In this document: one piece after another, positions 8,402-16,697 of the stretch | Position numbering within the stretch: the stretch's first letter is position 1 | Layout: each line of letters opens with the position of its first letter | Assembly (NCBI GenBank): GCA_003332265.1 | Contig: QPGA01000014.1 | Location: forward strand, 2,094 to 65,400 | Length of the DNA: 63,307 nt | Origin: Candidatus Accumulibacter meliphilus | Lineage (GTDB): Bacteria; Pseudomonadota; Gammaproteobacteria; Burkholderiales; Rhodocyclaceae | Direction of reading: 5' to 3' | Program-made: the position numbers and the translations under genes | The notes under the pieces: generated by a model | What the model saw: only the letters and a program-made list of their open reading frames with translations | Databases searched by the model: none | What the model was told of the DNA's origin: nothing

Positions 8402-8528
8402 AACGGTCATGACATGTCGGGATACCCCGGATCATGAAAGTCATGACCGTTTCCCCCTCTTCCCCGACCCTTCTCCCGCGAGGGGAGAAGGGAGATTCGT
8501 GAGTCGCTTGCGCGACTTTCACATTAAG
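8402..8528 (+). repeat. Dispersed two-hairpin element, copy A
   Basis: Same family as the elements at 25722, 52865 and 56391. Shared parts here are a 10-bp hairpin (CCCTTCTCCC...GGGAGAAGGG, 8470-8494) and a second hairpin AGTCGC-TTGC-GCGACT (8502-8517) followed by TTCACATTAAG. This copy also has a long terminal inverted pair, AACGGTCATGAC (8402-8413) and GTCATGACCGTT (8440-8451), whose outer end abuts the ribosome site of the BrnA-like gene. Confidence 0.8.
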
Positions 8529-8540
8529 CACAATAGATCC

Positions 8541-8571
8541 AAAGGGCACGAGCCGTGCGCTCAGCCCTTGA
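8541..8571. repeat. Nested inverted repeat between the RHH gene and copy A
   Basis: AAGGGC...GCCCTT encloses an inner CACG-AGC-CGTG stem. It sits 24 nt downstream of the stop of the ribbon-helix-helix gene on the minus strand. It could weakly terminate or stabilise that transcript; no T-run follows. Confidence 0.3.
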
Positions 8572-8594
8572 CATGAGAGCAGCGGCGCCGCCGC

Positions 8595-8942
8595 CTACTT
8601 GACTTTGTAGAGCACGGGTTCCGGCGCGATCACATTGCGAATCGCGACTTTGAGGTCGATCAGGTCGACATGGCCAAGCAGCAGCAGGCCGGCGCGAACG
8701 AGTTGCCCCTTCTTGCTGGGAAGCCCGCGCTTGGCCAGGCGCTTCTTGAGCTTGACGAGCTGCCGGTATTCGCTGTGCGGAATTCGCAAGCGACAACGTG
8801 CATCATGGTTGTTGGGCTTGCGCGCTTTTTTTGCCTTGCCAATGGGTTCCGGCGGCGGCATCGCGGCGAGTCTTCTGAGTTTGAGTTCCTTGGCCGCAGC
8901 GAGAATCGCTTCGGCGCTGGAAAGAGGTGCTGCTGACGACAT
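8595..8942 (-). CDS. Putative ribbon-helix-helix protein of unknown function, Pho-box associated
   Basis: A 115-residue protein that I do not recognise as a named family. Residues about 48-58 (RCRLRIPHSEY) resemble a beta strand. SKKGQLVRAGLLLLGHVD near residue 80 resembles the first helix of ribbon-helix-helix DNA-binding proteins. The middle (PIGKAKKARKPNN) is basic, so nucleic-acid binding is likely. Start 8942 is chosen because CAGGGAG lies 7 nt upstream; an ORF open further upstream lacks such a site and its sequence looks non-coding. A near-consensus Pho box lies about 120 bp upstream in the right orientation. The same-strand neighbours downstream are the BrnA-like gene and phoX. Confidence 0.6.
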   Translation of the reverse strand: MSSAAPLSSAEAILAAAKELKLRRLAAMPPPEPIGKAKKARKPNNHDARCRLRIPHSEYRQLVKLKKRLAKRGLPSKKGQLVRAGLLLLGHVDLIDLKVAIRNVIAPEPVLYKVK

Positions 8943-9063
8943 CGTGATTCTCCCTGGCGAATTGCGGGGCAGTCGCCGGAGAGGCACGCACTTCATCACG
9001 CATTGTGCGCTGCGGCCGGCTGGCTGCAACAGTTTGTAACGACAGGGAGAGGATGCTCTGCTT

Positions 9064-9083
9064 ATGTGACAGATTGATGACAG
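9064..9083 (-). promoter_or_regulatory. Pho box upstream of the ribbon-helix-helix gene
   Basis: On the minus strand CTGTCAT-CAAT-CTGTCAC is two near-perfect 7-mer direct repeats with the canonical 4-nt spacer, facing the gene that starts at 8942. It fits the E. coli PhoB-box consensus at 14 of 14 repeat positions (C allowed at the last). A clear -10 is not evident at the expected distance. Confidence 0.65.
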
Positions 9084-9128
9084 AGCGCCGCGTTCAGCGG
9101 ACAACCCGCAGGTCGGCAGCGGCGGTCG

Positions 9129-10100
9129 TCAGTCGGCCAGCGCCGCGGCGAGCGTTTTCGCGTTCTCGCGCATCATGCCGAGATAGCTCGCGGCGGCCGT
9201 CCCAGCTGTGGACAGCGAATCGGAGTAGAGGATGCCGCCGATACGCGCCCCGGACTCCGCACTGATACGTTCGAGCAAGCGCCGATCGCTGACGTTCTCG
9301 ATGAACATTGCCGGGATCTTCTCTTGACGAATTTGCCGGATGATCGCAGCAACGGCAGCGGCTGAAGGCTGCGCATCAGTGCTGACGCCGACAGGCGCAA
9401 GGAAGCGAATTCCATAGGCACGGGCAAAATAGCCAAAAGCGTCGTGTGAGCTGACGACGACGCGGCGTTCGGCGGGAAGCCTGCTCAGGCTGGCACGAAT
9501 CTCGGCGTCAAGCGTGTCGATCTGCTGCTTCAAAGCGGCGGCGTTGGCCTGATAAGCGGCCTCGTTCGCCGGGTCAAGCTGCGTCAGGGTAGCGGCGATG
9601 TTGTCAACGTAGTGGCGCGCCTGAGCCAGATCCTGCCAGGCGTGCGGGTCGACATCGGCCGCGTGATCGTGCCCGCGATGCTGGCCACCAGGCCCCGCTT
9701 CCTTGTCAAGAAGCTTGACGCCCTTGCTGGCCACCACAATCGGCCCACGATAGCCGGACGACTGCATCAGGCGATCGATCCAGCCTTCGAAGCCGAGGCC
9801 ATTGACGACCACCAACCGTGCGCGCGCGAGCTTCTTCACGTCGGCCGGCGTCGGCTGGTACACGTGCGCGTCTGCCAGCGGGCCGACCAGGGTATACACC
9901 TGCACGTGCTCGCCGCCGACGCGTCGCGTGAGATCGCCGAGAATGCTGAAACTGGCGACCACCGGCAGCAACTCGACCGCCATTGCCGCGCCAGGCTGAG
10001 CGCCCAGGAGGATCACCAGAGCAGCGGTGCGCAACGAAGCCGGCGGCAGAAAAACCATTGCCAGCCAGCGCTGGAGTGTGTTGAGTAAGGTTTTTCTCAT
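9129..10100 (-). CDS. znuA: Zinc ABC transporter, periplasmic substrate-binding protein
   Basis: Cluster A-I metal-binding lipocalin-independent receptor for a zinc (possibly manganese) importer. Numbered from a TTG 12 nt upstream, likely ligands are H83 (DAHVYQPTPAD), H157 (DPHAWQD), H223 (SSHDAFGYF) and D298 (YSDSLS). The three-His set favours zinc. A short His-rich loop (QHRGHDHAADVD) precedes the second ligand, as in ZnuA. An N-terminal signal region ends near AAMAVE. ATG 10100 is preferred because GGGGA precedes it. It is the last gene of a four-gene operon after the permease, 37 bp away. Confidence 0.88.
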   Translation of the reverse strand: MRKTLLNTLQRWLAMVFLPPASLRTAALVILLGAQPGAAMAVELLPVVASFSILGDLTRRVGGEHVQVYTLVGPLADAHVYQPTPADVKKLARARLVVVNGLGFEGWIDRLMQSSGYRGPIVVASKGVKLLDKEAGPGGQHRGHDHAADVDPHAWQDLAQARHYVDNIAATLTQLDPANEAAYQANAAALKQQIDTLDAEIRASLSRLPAERRVVVSSHDAFGYFARAYGIRFLAPVGVSTDAQPSAAAVAAIIRQIRQEKIPAMFIENVSDRRLLERISAESGARIGGILYSDSLSTAGTAAASYLGMMRENAKTLAAALAD

Positions 10101-10137
10101 GCTCTTCCCCAATGGAGTGCTGGACTCGGCGTTCGAG

Positions 10138-11019
10138 TCAGCGTTCGAAGTGCCAGCCCGAGCGCCAACGGCTGGCCAGGGGTCCGAGCGGAGCGACGAG
10201 CAGCGAGAGCAGATAGAGGCCGCCCAGGGTCAGCACGATCGCCGGACCGGCCGGCAGGTCTGCATAATACGAGAGCAGCAGGCCGATGACGGATCCGAGC
10301 AGCGCGACGCACACGGCGATCAGCAGCAGCGGTCCGACATTGCATACCCACAGGCGCGCCGCAGCCGCCGGAAGAATCATGATCCCGACCGCCATCAAGG
10401 TTCCCAGCGCGTGAAAGCCGGCGACCAGATTGAGCACCAGCAGCACCATGAAGCCATAGTGGGCGACGGGTCCGAGGCGGCTGATACGCGCCAGGAAAGC
10501 CGGATCGCAACCTTCGAGGACGAACAGGCGCAGACCGAGCGCGAGCACCAGCACCGACAGCGAGGCAAAGCCTGCGAGCAGCAGCAGGGCGGCGTCGTCG
10601 AGCGCCAGCACGCTGCCGAAAAGGACGTGCAGCAGGTCGACGCTGCTGCCGCGTAGCGAGATGATCAACACGCCGGCCGACAGCGAGATCAGGTAGAAAG
10701 TCGCCAGGCTGGTGTCTTCCTTGATCACCGAGTTGCGTGCCACGCCGCCGGAGAGTACGGCCACCGCCAGACCGGCGATCAGGCCACCGATGGTCATCGC
10801 CGGCAGCGACAGACCGGCAATCAGGTAGCCAATAGCAGCCCCCGGCAGAATCGCGTGCGACATGGCATCGCCGGCCAGGCTCATCCGGCGCAGCATCAGG
10901 AAGACGCCGACCGGCGTCGCACCGAGCGACAGCGCCAGACAACCGGCCAGCGCCCGACGCATGAAAGAAAACTCGATGAACGGCGAGAGCAGCGGGATGC
11001 TGGCCAGCGTTTCGCTCAT
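10138..11019 (-). CDS. znuB: Zinc/manganese ABC transporter permease
   Basis: Integral membrane permease of the ABC-3 family, 293 residues with about eight hydrophobic segments. FLMLRRMSLAGDAMSHAILPGAAIGYL (residues about 40-66) is the conserved cytoplasmic coupling region. GFHALGTLMAVGIMILPAAAARL near residue 205 is also family-typical. Its ATG overlaps the stop of the upstream ATPase gene by 4 nt (ATGA), indicating coupled translation. The binding protein follows. Substrate is inferred from the binding protein's His ligands. Confidence 0.9.
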   Translation of the reverse strand: MSETLASIPLLSPFIEFSFMRRALAGCLALSLGATPVGVFLMLRRMSLAGDAMSHAILPGAAIGYLIAGLSLPAMTIGGLIAGLAVAVLSGGVARNSVIKEDTSLATFYLISLSAGVLIISLRGSSVDLLHVLFGSVLALDDAALLLLAGFASLSVLVLALGLRLFVLEGCDPAFLARISRLGPVAHYGFMVLLVLNLVAGFHALGTLMAVGIMILPAAAARLWVCNVGPLLLIAVCVALLGSVIGLLLSYYADLPAGPAIVLTLGGLYLLSLLVAPLGPLASRWRSGWHFER

Positions 11020-11804
11020 CCGGCGTCCTGGTCAGCGTGACAGATCGGGGCATGCGCGTCGTCACTACGTCCTTCGGCGAGCCGCCGGGCGCGCAACAGA
11101 TTGGCGTCACTGAGCACCGTCGCGGTAGCGCCGCGAGCGACGATCTCGCGCGCCAGCAGCAGCGTTTCCGGGTACTCCTGACGAACATGCTCGAGGTCGT
11201 GCAGGACGGCGATGACGGTCCGCCCTTCGCCATGCCAATGCCTCACCAGCGCCGCCAGGTCACGAACACTGGCTGCGTCGATGGCGCCGTAGGGCTCATC
11301 GAGGAGGAGCAGCGGAGCATCCTGAAGCAGGACGCGAGCGAAGTGCGCACGCTGCAACTGACCGCCCGAGAGCGCGCCGATCGGACGCCTCTCGAGGCCG
11401 TTCAGGCCAACCAGATCGATCGCCGCGGCAATGCGCTGGCGCCGGGCCCGGTCGAGACCGCCAAAGGCGCCAATCTCGCGCCACAACCCCATTGCCACGA
11501 AGTCGTGAACGACCATAGGAAAGCTGCTGTCGAGCGTCGTCAGCTGGGTCAGATAAGCGATTTGCTGGCGCTGCACGCCCTGCAGGTGGATGCGGCCTTG
11601 CAGCGGTCGTAGCTCGCCGGCAATGCCTTTGAGCAGCGTCGATTTACCGGCGCCGTTGGGGCCGACGATGGCCAACAGGCTGCCGGCGGCAATCTCTCCG
11701 TGCAGGTGGTGAACCGCCGGATGGCGATCATAGCCCAGCGTCAGATTGTCGAAGCGCAGGATCGGCGGGAGCTTCGGTGACGGGTTTGAGGTGTTCTCGG
11801 GCAT
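11016..11804 (-). CDS. znuC: Zinc/manganese ABC transporter ATP-binding protein
   Basis: Nucleotide-binding subunit powering the adjacent permease. It has Walker A GPNGAGKS, Q-loop YLTQ, signature LSGGQLQRAHFARVL, Walker B LLLLDEP and the switch histidine in AVLHDLEH. ATG 11804 (MPENTSNP) gives a normal length. A GTG at 11849 would add 15 residues and overlap the upstream small gene, so it is less likely. No clear Shine-Dalgarno is visible, which fits translational coupling with the upstream 47-codon gene ending at 11819. Confidence 0.9.
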   Translation of the reverse strand: MPENTSNPSPKLPPILRFDNLTLGYDRHPAVHHLHGEIAAGSLLAIVGPNGAGKSTLLKGIAGELRPLQGRIHLQGVQRQQIAYLTQLTTLDSSFPMVVHDFVAMGLWREIGAFGGLDRARRQRIAAAIDLVGLNGLERRPIGALSGGQLQRAHFARVLLQDAPLLLLDEPYGAIDAASVRDLAALVRHWHGEGRTVIAVLHDLEHVRQEYPETLLLAREIVARGATATVLSDANLLRARRLAEGRSDDAHAPICHADQDAG

Positions 11805-11818
11805 CGCTGACGCGGCGT

Positions 11819-11962
11819 TCAGTGCAGCGCCCAGAACACCGTCGTCCACAGCAACAGCAGCGCGCCGAACGCCCAGAACAGGCGCGCCAGGGCACTGGCG
11901 CAGAGCACCGGATTGCGGGTTTTAGCGCCTGCCGATGCGCGCGGGCTTGCAGAAAGAGACAT
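11819..11962 (-). CDS. Small single-span membrane protein at the head of the zinc operon
   Basis: A 47-residue frame (MSLSASPRASAGAKTR... then a hydrophobic stretch with LFWAFGALLLLWTTVFW and ending ALH). One transmembrane helix at the C-terminal half with basic residues before it predicts an N-in topology. It lies 14 bp upstream of the znuC-type ATPase start on the same strand. A longer upstream extension to 12067 is possible but compositionally unlikely. I do not recognise the family; position suggests an accessory part of the importer. Confidence 0.45.
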   Translation of the reverse strand: MSLSASPRASAGAKTRNPVLCASALARLFWAFGALLLLWTTVFWALH

Positions 11963-12316
11963 GAGTGATGTGGTGCGAGGCAAGGCGAGGCGAGCTAAGG
12001 GCATTTGGGCGCGGGCTCGAACCTCCCGCGGAGGGCGAATCTTGCCTCGTTCGAAAGGCAAACGCAACCGCCTTGAGCAAGTATCGTGGCTCTGGAAAGC
12101 GACCAGGGCGACGACTTTCTGGAGGTCGTTCGCGAGCTTCCCAATCGCGCGCCGCGGCGCTGGAACGTGTTACTCCAAAAAACTCTGGCGACGATCGGCG
12201 CCCCCCGGGCCTGGCAGCGCCGTACGGGCCGAAGCGACGGCGCTAACGTTTCTTGCCCACTGGCCGTTAGCGTAGCGTAGTGACGCCATCCATTGCTGCT
12301 ACTTACCGCTGGCGCG
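11963..12316. other. 354-bp intergenic region, no gene recognised
   Basis: Lies between the zinc operon (reading left) and the 3' end of recG. I see no convincing coding frame and no palindrome resembling a Zur or Fur box. It contains an inverted repeat CGCTAACG (12241-12248) / CGTTAGCG (12265-12272), 45 bp beyond the recG stop, without a T-run, which might help end recG transcription. It must also hold the zinc operon promoter, which I could not place. Confidence 0.4.
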
Positions 12317-14422
12317 TCAAGCTTTCAGCAACTCTTCGCGATTTCCCAGCCAGCGCCGGAGATGGCGCGCGGCACGCTCGGGATCGTCACGCAGCAGTTG
12401 CGTCGCCATCTCTTGCGCCAGTTCGACAAGGTCGGCATCGACTTCGAGGTCGGCGTAGCGCAGCAGTGGCACGCCCGACTGGCGGCTGCCGATGAACTCG
12501 CCGGGACCACGCAGACGAAGGTCCTGGCGCGCAATCTCGAAACCGTCGCTGTGCTCGAAAATGATCTTCAAACGCGCCCGCGCGCTTGCCGACAATGGCT
12601 GCTGATAGAGCAGGACGCAAACCGAGTCATGGCCGCCACGCCCGACGCGTCCACGCAACTGATGCAGCTGCGCGAGCCCGAAGCGCTCGGCGTGTTCAAT
12701 GACCATCAAGCTGGCGTTGGCCACGTCGACACCCACTTCGATGACCGTCGTCGCCACCAGCACGTCGATCTCGCCAGCAACGAAGGCGGCCATCACGGCC
12801 GCTTTCTCGGCACTGCCCAAACGGCCGTGCACCAGACCAATGCGCAGACCCGCCAGCTCGCCGAGCAAAGCCGTGTACGTGTCGAGCGCAGCCTGCAGTT
12901 GCAGCTTTGTCGATTCCTCGATCAAGGGGCAGACCCAGTAAGCCTGTCGCCCCGCGCCAACCACACCACGCACGGCGGCCGTCACTTCCGCACGGCGCGC
13001 AGCCGAGAACAGCCGGGTGCGCACCGGCGAGCGGCCAGCCGGCATTTCGTCGATCAGCGAAACATCGAGATCGGCGTAATAGCTCATCGCCAGCGTGCGC
13101 GGAATCGGTGTCGCCGACATCATCAGCTGGTGCGGATTGCCCCCTTTGCGCCGCAAGTCAAGTCGCTGCACGACGCCGAAGCGATGCTGTTCGTCGATGA
13201 TTGCCAGGCCGAGGCGGGCAAAATCCAGGCCTTCCTGGATCAGGGCATGTGTTCCGACAACCAGTTGCGCCGTCGTCGCCGCCTGCTGTCGCAGCGTCCG
13301 CCGGTTCTTCGCACCGAGACGACCCGACAAGCACACTACTTCGACGCCCAGCGGCTCCAGCCAGGCGCTCAGTTTGAGGAAGTGCTGCTCGGCGAGAATT
13401 TCGGTCGGGGCCATGAAGGCAGCCTGATAGCCGGCCTCGATGGTCTGGCAAATGGCCAGTGCGGCGACGATCGTCTTGCCACAGCCGACATCGCCCTGCA
13501 GCAGGCGCTGCATCGGGAAAGGCTGCTCGAGGTCGACGGCAATTTCGGCAGCAACGCGCTGCTGCGCACCGGTCAGCGGAAAGGGCAGGACCGCCAGCAA
13601 AGTCTCTGCCAGCCGGCCGGCTGCGCGCAGCAGCGGCGCGCCCTTGCGCCGGCGCGCCAGATAGGCACGGCGCAGCGACAGCTGCTGCGCCAACAGCTCA
13701 TCGAATTTGATCCGCCGCCAAGCCGGATGGCTGTGACTCTGCAGCGTCGCTGCGGCAAGCTCGGGCGGCGGCGAATGCAACAGGCCCACCGCCGCCGCCA
13801 GGGCAGGCAGGCGATGCGTCGCGCACCAAGTGACGTCGAGGAGCTCGCTGAGATCGACCTCGCGCAGGGCGCGCGCAATGAGCTTGCGCAAGGCCCCCTG
13901 CGCCAGCCCGGCGGTGGTCGGATAAACGGGGGTCAGCGACTGCGGCAGGGCGTCATCGGTGCTCGGCGAATGCTGAGCATTCAGGATACGGTAGCGTGGA
14001 TGGACCATCTCGAGCCCGAGGAAACCGTCACGGATCTCGCCGAAGACGCGCAGCCGTAGTCGATGCCGACGCGCGTTCTCGAAAGCCCGCTGCTGGCTGC
14101 CGTAGAAGCTCAGAAAGCGCAGGCGAAGAAGGCTCTGTTGGTCCCCACCCGCGCTGACGTCATCGAGATCACTGACATCACTGACATCGCTGACGGTGAC
14201 CAGCAACTGACGGCGCGGCGCCATGCTGACCACGCTAGCGACGACCAGCGCCTCGATCTGCAGCGGCACGCCCAGCGGCGCCTCGGCGACGGCCGTGACG
14301 CGCGTTTCGTCCTCGTAGCGCAGGGGCAGGTGCAGGACGAGGTCTTCGCGCCGCTCGAGACCCAGCTTGTGCAGCCGGCTCCTGATCGCTGGCGGCGCGT
14401 CGATCTCGTCCGCCGGCGGCAT
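12317..14422 (-). CDS. recG: ATP-dependent DNA helicase RecG
   Basis: Branch-migration helicase that reverses stalled replication forks and processes Holliday junctions. The 701-residue protein has a wedge/OB domain, then helicase motifs: GDVGCGKT (310-317), PTEILAEQH, DEQHRFGV (the RecG-type DEQH box), MSATPIPRTL, QLRGRVGRG near residue 600 and a C-terminal DLRLRGPGEFIGSRQSG. Residues 77-90 in the OB domain are an acidic SDV repeat encoded by a 9-nt tandem repeat (about 14167-14193), an unusual small insertion. The start ATG touches the ridA stop codon, so the two are cotranscribed. Confidence 0.96.
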   Translation of the reverse strand: MPPADEIDAPPAIRSRLHKLGLERREDLVLHLPLRYEDETRVTAVAEAPLGVPLQIEALVVASVVSMAPRRQLLVTVSDVSDVSDLDDVSAGGDQQSLLRLRFLSFYGSQQRAFENARRHRLRLRVFGEIRDGFLGLEMVHPRYRILNAQHSPSTDDALPQSLTPVYPTTAGLAQGALRKLIARALREVDLSELLDVTWCATHRLPALAAAVGLLHSPPPELAAATLQSHSHPAWRRIKFDELLAQQLSLRRAYLARRRKGAPLLRAAGRLAETLLAVLPFPLTGAQQRVAAEIAVDLEQPFPMQRLLQGDVGCGKTIVAALAICQTIEAGYQAAFMAPTEILAEQHFLKLSAWLEPLGVEVVCLSGRLGAKNRRTLRQQAATTAQLVVGTHALIQEGLDFARLGLAIIDEQHRFGVVQRLDLRRKGGNPHQLMMSATPIPRTLAMSYYADLDVSLIDEMPAGRSPVRTRLFSAARRAEVTAAVRGVVGAGRQAYWVCPLIEESTKLQLQAALDTYTALLGELAGLRIGLVHGRLGSAEKAAVMAAFVAGEIDVLVATTVIEVGVDVANASLMVIEHAERFGLAQLHQLRGRVGRGGHDSVCVLLYQQPLSASARARLKIIFEHSDGFEIARQDLRLRGPGEFIGSRQSGVPLLRYADLEVDADLVELAQEMATQLLRDDPERAARHLRRWLGNREELLKA

Positions 14423-14805
14423 CAGCCGCCGATGACCAGCACCGCGTCGGCCTCGACCAGGCCGTTGCGCGGCAGAGCCGCGACGCCAACCGCAGCGCGC
14501 GCCGGAAAAGGCTCCGCGAAATAGCTTTTCATCGCCTCATTGACCTTCGCAAAGTGCGCCAGATCGGTCAGGTAAACATTCAGTTTGACGGCGTCGGCCA
14601 GCGAACCGCCGGACGCTTCGGCGACTGCCTTGAGGTTGTCGAAGACGCGCACGATCTGCGCATCGATTCCTTCGACAAGGTCCATACTCACCGGGTCGAG
14701 GCCGATCTGACCGGAGAGATAGACCGTATCGCCAACTCTTACCGCTTGCGAGTAGGTGCCGATAGCCGCCGGCGCAGCGGTGGTCGAGATGATTTTTCTT
14801 GCCAT
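14422..14805 (-). CDS. ridA: RidA family enamine/imine deaminase
   Basis: Hydrolyses reactive 2-aminoacrylate-type enamines formed by PLP enzymes. The 127 residues match the family. Visible hallmarks are [48 protein letters not shown], and a C-terminal [24 protein letters not shown] with the conserved catalytic-site Arg (PARAAV) and Glu. It overlaps the recG start. It is divergent from the TPR gene with only 45 bp between them. Confidence 0.94.
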   Translation of the reverse strand: MARKIISTTAAPAAIGTYSQAVRVGDTVYLSGQIGLDPVSMDLVEGIDAQIVRVFDNLKAVAEASGGSLADAVKLNVYLTDLAHFAKVNEAMKSYFAEPFPARAAVGVAALPRNGLVEADAVLVIGG

Positions 14806-14850
14806 GGTGGTGTCCTCTAAAAGGGTTCGACATTAAATGGGAGAGTGTAA

Positions 14851-15189
14851 ATGAGCACCGCGATCATCACCAATCTCGAAAAACTGCTCGGCGGTCCGCG
14901 CGACGGCGCCCTGCTCCGCTATTCGCTGGGCAACGAGCACCTGAAGGCCGGCGATTTCCAACAGGCAGCCAGGCGCTTGCGGGAAGCGGTCGAACGTGAC
15001 GCGACCTACTCCGCCGCCTGGAAGCTGCTCGGCAAAGCACTGAGCGAAGACGCCCACCCGCAGGCAGCCCTGGCTGCCTATGAACAGGGAATCGTCGTCG
15101 CCGAAGGAAAAGGCGACATTCAGGCCGCCAGGGAAATGCGTGTTTTCGCCCGCCGCCTGCAGCAACAACTGCGAGCGACAGGCGGCTGA
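14851..15189 (+). CDS. Tetratricopeptide repeat protein
   Basis: Small 112-residue protein with roughly two TPR units: LRYSLGNEHLKAGDFQQAARRLREAVERD and SAAWKLLGKALSEDAHPQAALAAYEQGI. These helical repeats mediate protein contacts. No signal peptide or membrane helix is seen, so it should be cytoplasmic. GGGAGAG precedes the ATG. Similar short TPR proteins are common beside ridA/recG in betaproteobacteria as far as I recall; the function is unknown. Confidence 0.8.
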   Translation: MSTAIITNLEKLLGGPRDGALLRYSLGNEHLKAGDFQQAARRLREAVERDATYSAAWKLLGKALSEDAHPQAALAAYEQGIVVAEGKGDIQAAREMRVFARRLQQQLRATGG

Positions 15190-15195
15190 AGCAGT

Positions 15196-16020
15196 CTAGG
15201 GCTTGCCGACCCTGCGTACCGTACTCGGCGTATCGATGCCCAGCTTCTTGATTTGCCGGCGAGCCGCCTCGGCCTCGCTGCGACTCTTGAAAGGGCCGAT
15301 CTGCAAGCGCGCCTCGATCATTGAGGGAATTCCTTCCTGCGCCAGTCGTGCCTGCCATTCCTCGGCCAGAGCCAGATCAGAGAACAGCCCCGACTGCACG
15401 ATGAAGCCGGAAACCAGCCGTACCGCAACGGCGGGAGGCGTTTCGACCAGCGGTGGCGGCGTAGCCATGCTGGCAGAGTTCTCCGAGGGCCTTCTGGCCG
15501 GAGGCGGCAATGCCGGTGTGGCGGCCACCTGCGGCGGTGGAGGCGCAGGCGTTGCGGGACGTGCCCCTGGCTCATCGCCTGCGCCGTCACTGGCTTTCGA
15601 CAGCGGCCGCGTGTGCGTGCCGCCGGCATACTTCTTCTTGGCAGGGCTTTCAGTGCCGGGGGCGCTCGCGACTTCGCTGGCAGATTCAGGAGCGGCCGGC
15701 TCGCTGCTTACGGCGAGCTCGTCAACGGGCGCTGCAAGCGGTGTTTCAGCCGCCATGAGCGGCTGCACGGGCTCGTTTTTCCTGACCGGTACCGGTTCGG
15801 TGAACTGCTGTCCGGTCAGCGAATCATCCGGCGCGTTGGCGTGGTCGAACAGGGCCAGCACGCCAAGCAGTGCCAGAACCATCAGACCGGCAAGCCCCAT
15901 CCGCCAAAGCAGTGTGCGTTTGAGATCGGAACTCGCCTCGACCGCTGGCTGAGCTCGGCCCGCGGCCGGCGCAACTTCAGCGCCTCCGGCCTTGGCCTTA
16001 GTCCCCTGTCGAGCCGCCAT
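15196..16020 (-). CDS. SPOR domain membrane protein
   Basis: A 274-residue inner-membrane protein. The cytoplasmic N-terminus (about 35 residues) leads to a transmembrane helix RMGLAGLMVLALLGVLALF, then a long Pro/Ala-rich periplasmic linker, then a C-terminal SPOR domain starting near LVSGFIVQSGLFSDLALAEEWQARL and including RLQIGPFKSRSEAEAARRQI. SPOR domains bind denuded glycan strands at division sites. The upstream gene (DUF2802) is 20 bp away on the same strand, suggesting an envelope-related pair. Confidence 0.88.
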   Translation of the reverse strand: MAARQGTKAKAGGAEVAPAAGRAQPAVEASSDLKRTLLWRMGLAGLMVLALLGVLALFDHANAPDDSLTGQQFTEPVPVRKNEPVQPLMAAETPLAAPVDELAVSSEPAAPESASEVASAPGTESPAKKKYAGGTHTRPLSKASDGAGDEPGARPATPAPPPPQVAATPALPPPARRPSENSASMATPPPLVETPPAVAVRLVSGFIVQSGLFSDLALAEEWQARLAQEGIPSMIEARLQIGPFKSRSEAEAARRQIKKLGIDTPSTVRRVGKP

Positions 16021-16040
16021 CTGCCACCCCTGCTCTTCGG

Positions 16041-16697
16041 TTAACTGCCGTCATTGCGATTGCGCACCAGCGCCACCACCAGATCCGCTTCGGCGCGAGC
16101 AATGCCGCAGTGCTGTGCGATCGTTGCCGCGTCCTGCCCCTGGGCGGCCATCTGCATGGCATCGTTGTACAGCGGTGAAGCGGCCTGCGCCGACGACTCC
16201 GCAATCTGCGAGATCTGTAACAACTGGTGCCGGAAGTCTTCGCGGGCTGCCAACAAGCCCTCGCGCAGTTCGTCGCGCAGTTCGTCGACTGCGCAACGCA
16301 GGTGATAGACGTCTTCCTGCAGCGCGTCGATCAGCGCCTGCCCGGGAATTTCCGGCGGCGGCTCGTTCCAGGCGAAGTCAAGTTCCTCAGCGGCCACTGC
16401 CGGGACCGCTGCCGCTGCACTGGCCGCTTCCGCAGACGCGCCCGAAGCGCTGGCTTTGGCCTTGCTCTCTGCTGCGGCAGGCACTGGCGTCGCAGGCACT
16501 GCGGCATCGGCTTCCTGGATGCCGGTATAAGCGGCCAACGCTGACTGCGCAAGCCGCGGTGGTATGGCAGAGACGCTGCGTTCGTTCTGCAAGCGACGCA
16601 TGCGCAGAAAAAGGACGACGATGTAAGACAGCAGTAGCACGATGACCAGAATCAAGCCTTCTCGCCAGCCCACATTGCCCAGTAGCTCGAAATCCAT
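16041..16697 (-). CDS. DUF2802 domain membrane-anchored protein
   Basis: A 218-residue protein with an N-terminal membrane helix (REGLILVIVLLLSYIVVLFL), an Ala-rich linker, and a C-terminal conserved part. The conserved part holds a coiled-coil-like LQEDVYHLRCAVDELRDELREGLLAAREDF and DAMQMAAQGQDAATIAQHCGIARAEADLVVALVR, which resembles a short helix-turn-helix typical of DUF2802. The function is unknown. It is upstream of and probably cotranscribed with the SPOR gene. A -10-like CATAAT lies in the preceding 145-bp spacer. Confidence 0.75.
   Translation of the reverse strand: MDFELLGNVGWREGLILVIVLLLSYIVVLFLRMRRLQNERSVSAIPPRLAQSALAAYTGIQEADAAVPATPVPAAAESKAKASASGASAEAASAAAAVPAVAAEELDFAWNEPPPEIPGQALIDALQEDVYHLRCAVDELRDELREGLLAAREDFRHQLLQISQIAESSAQAASPLYNDAMQMAAQGQDAATIAQHCGIARAEADLVVALVRNRNDGS

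Noticed and set aside
8402-8528. Insertion sequence or CRISPR-like array
   Set aside because: No transposase, no regularly spaced repeats; copies are single, short and far apart.
12017-12062. Degenerate tRNA or att site in the zinc operon upstream region
   Set aside because: The TTCGA-like patches do not form a cloverleaf and no integrase is nearby.
12241-12272. Intrinsic terminator for recG
   Set aside because: The inverted repeat is perfect, but the 16-nt loop and lack of T-run make termination doubtful.
12293-14059. 588-codon plus-strand frame opposite recG
   Set aside because: Antisense to a complete RecG with all helicase motifs.
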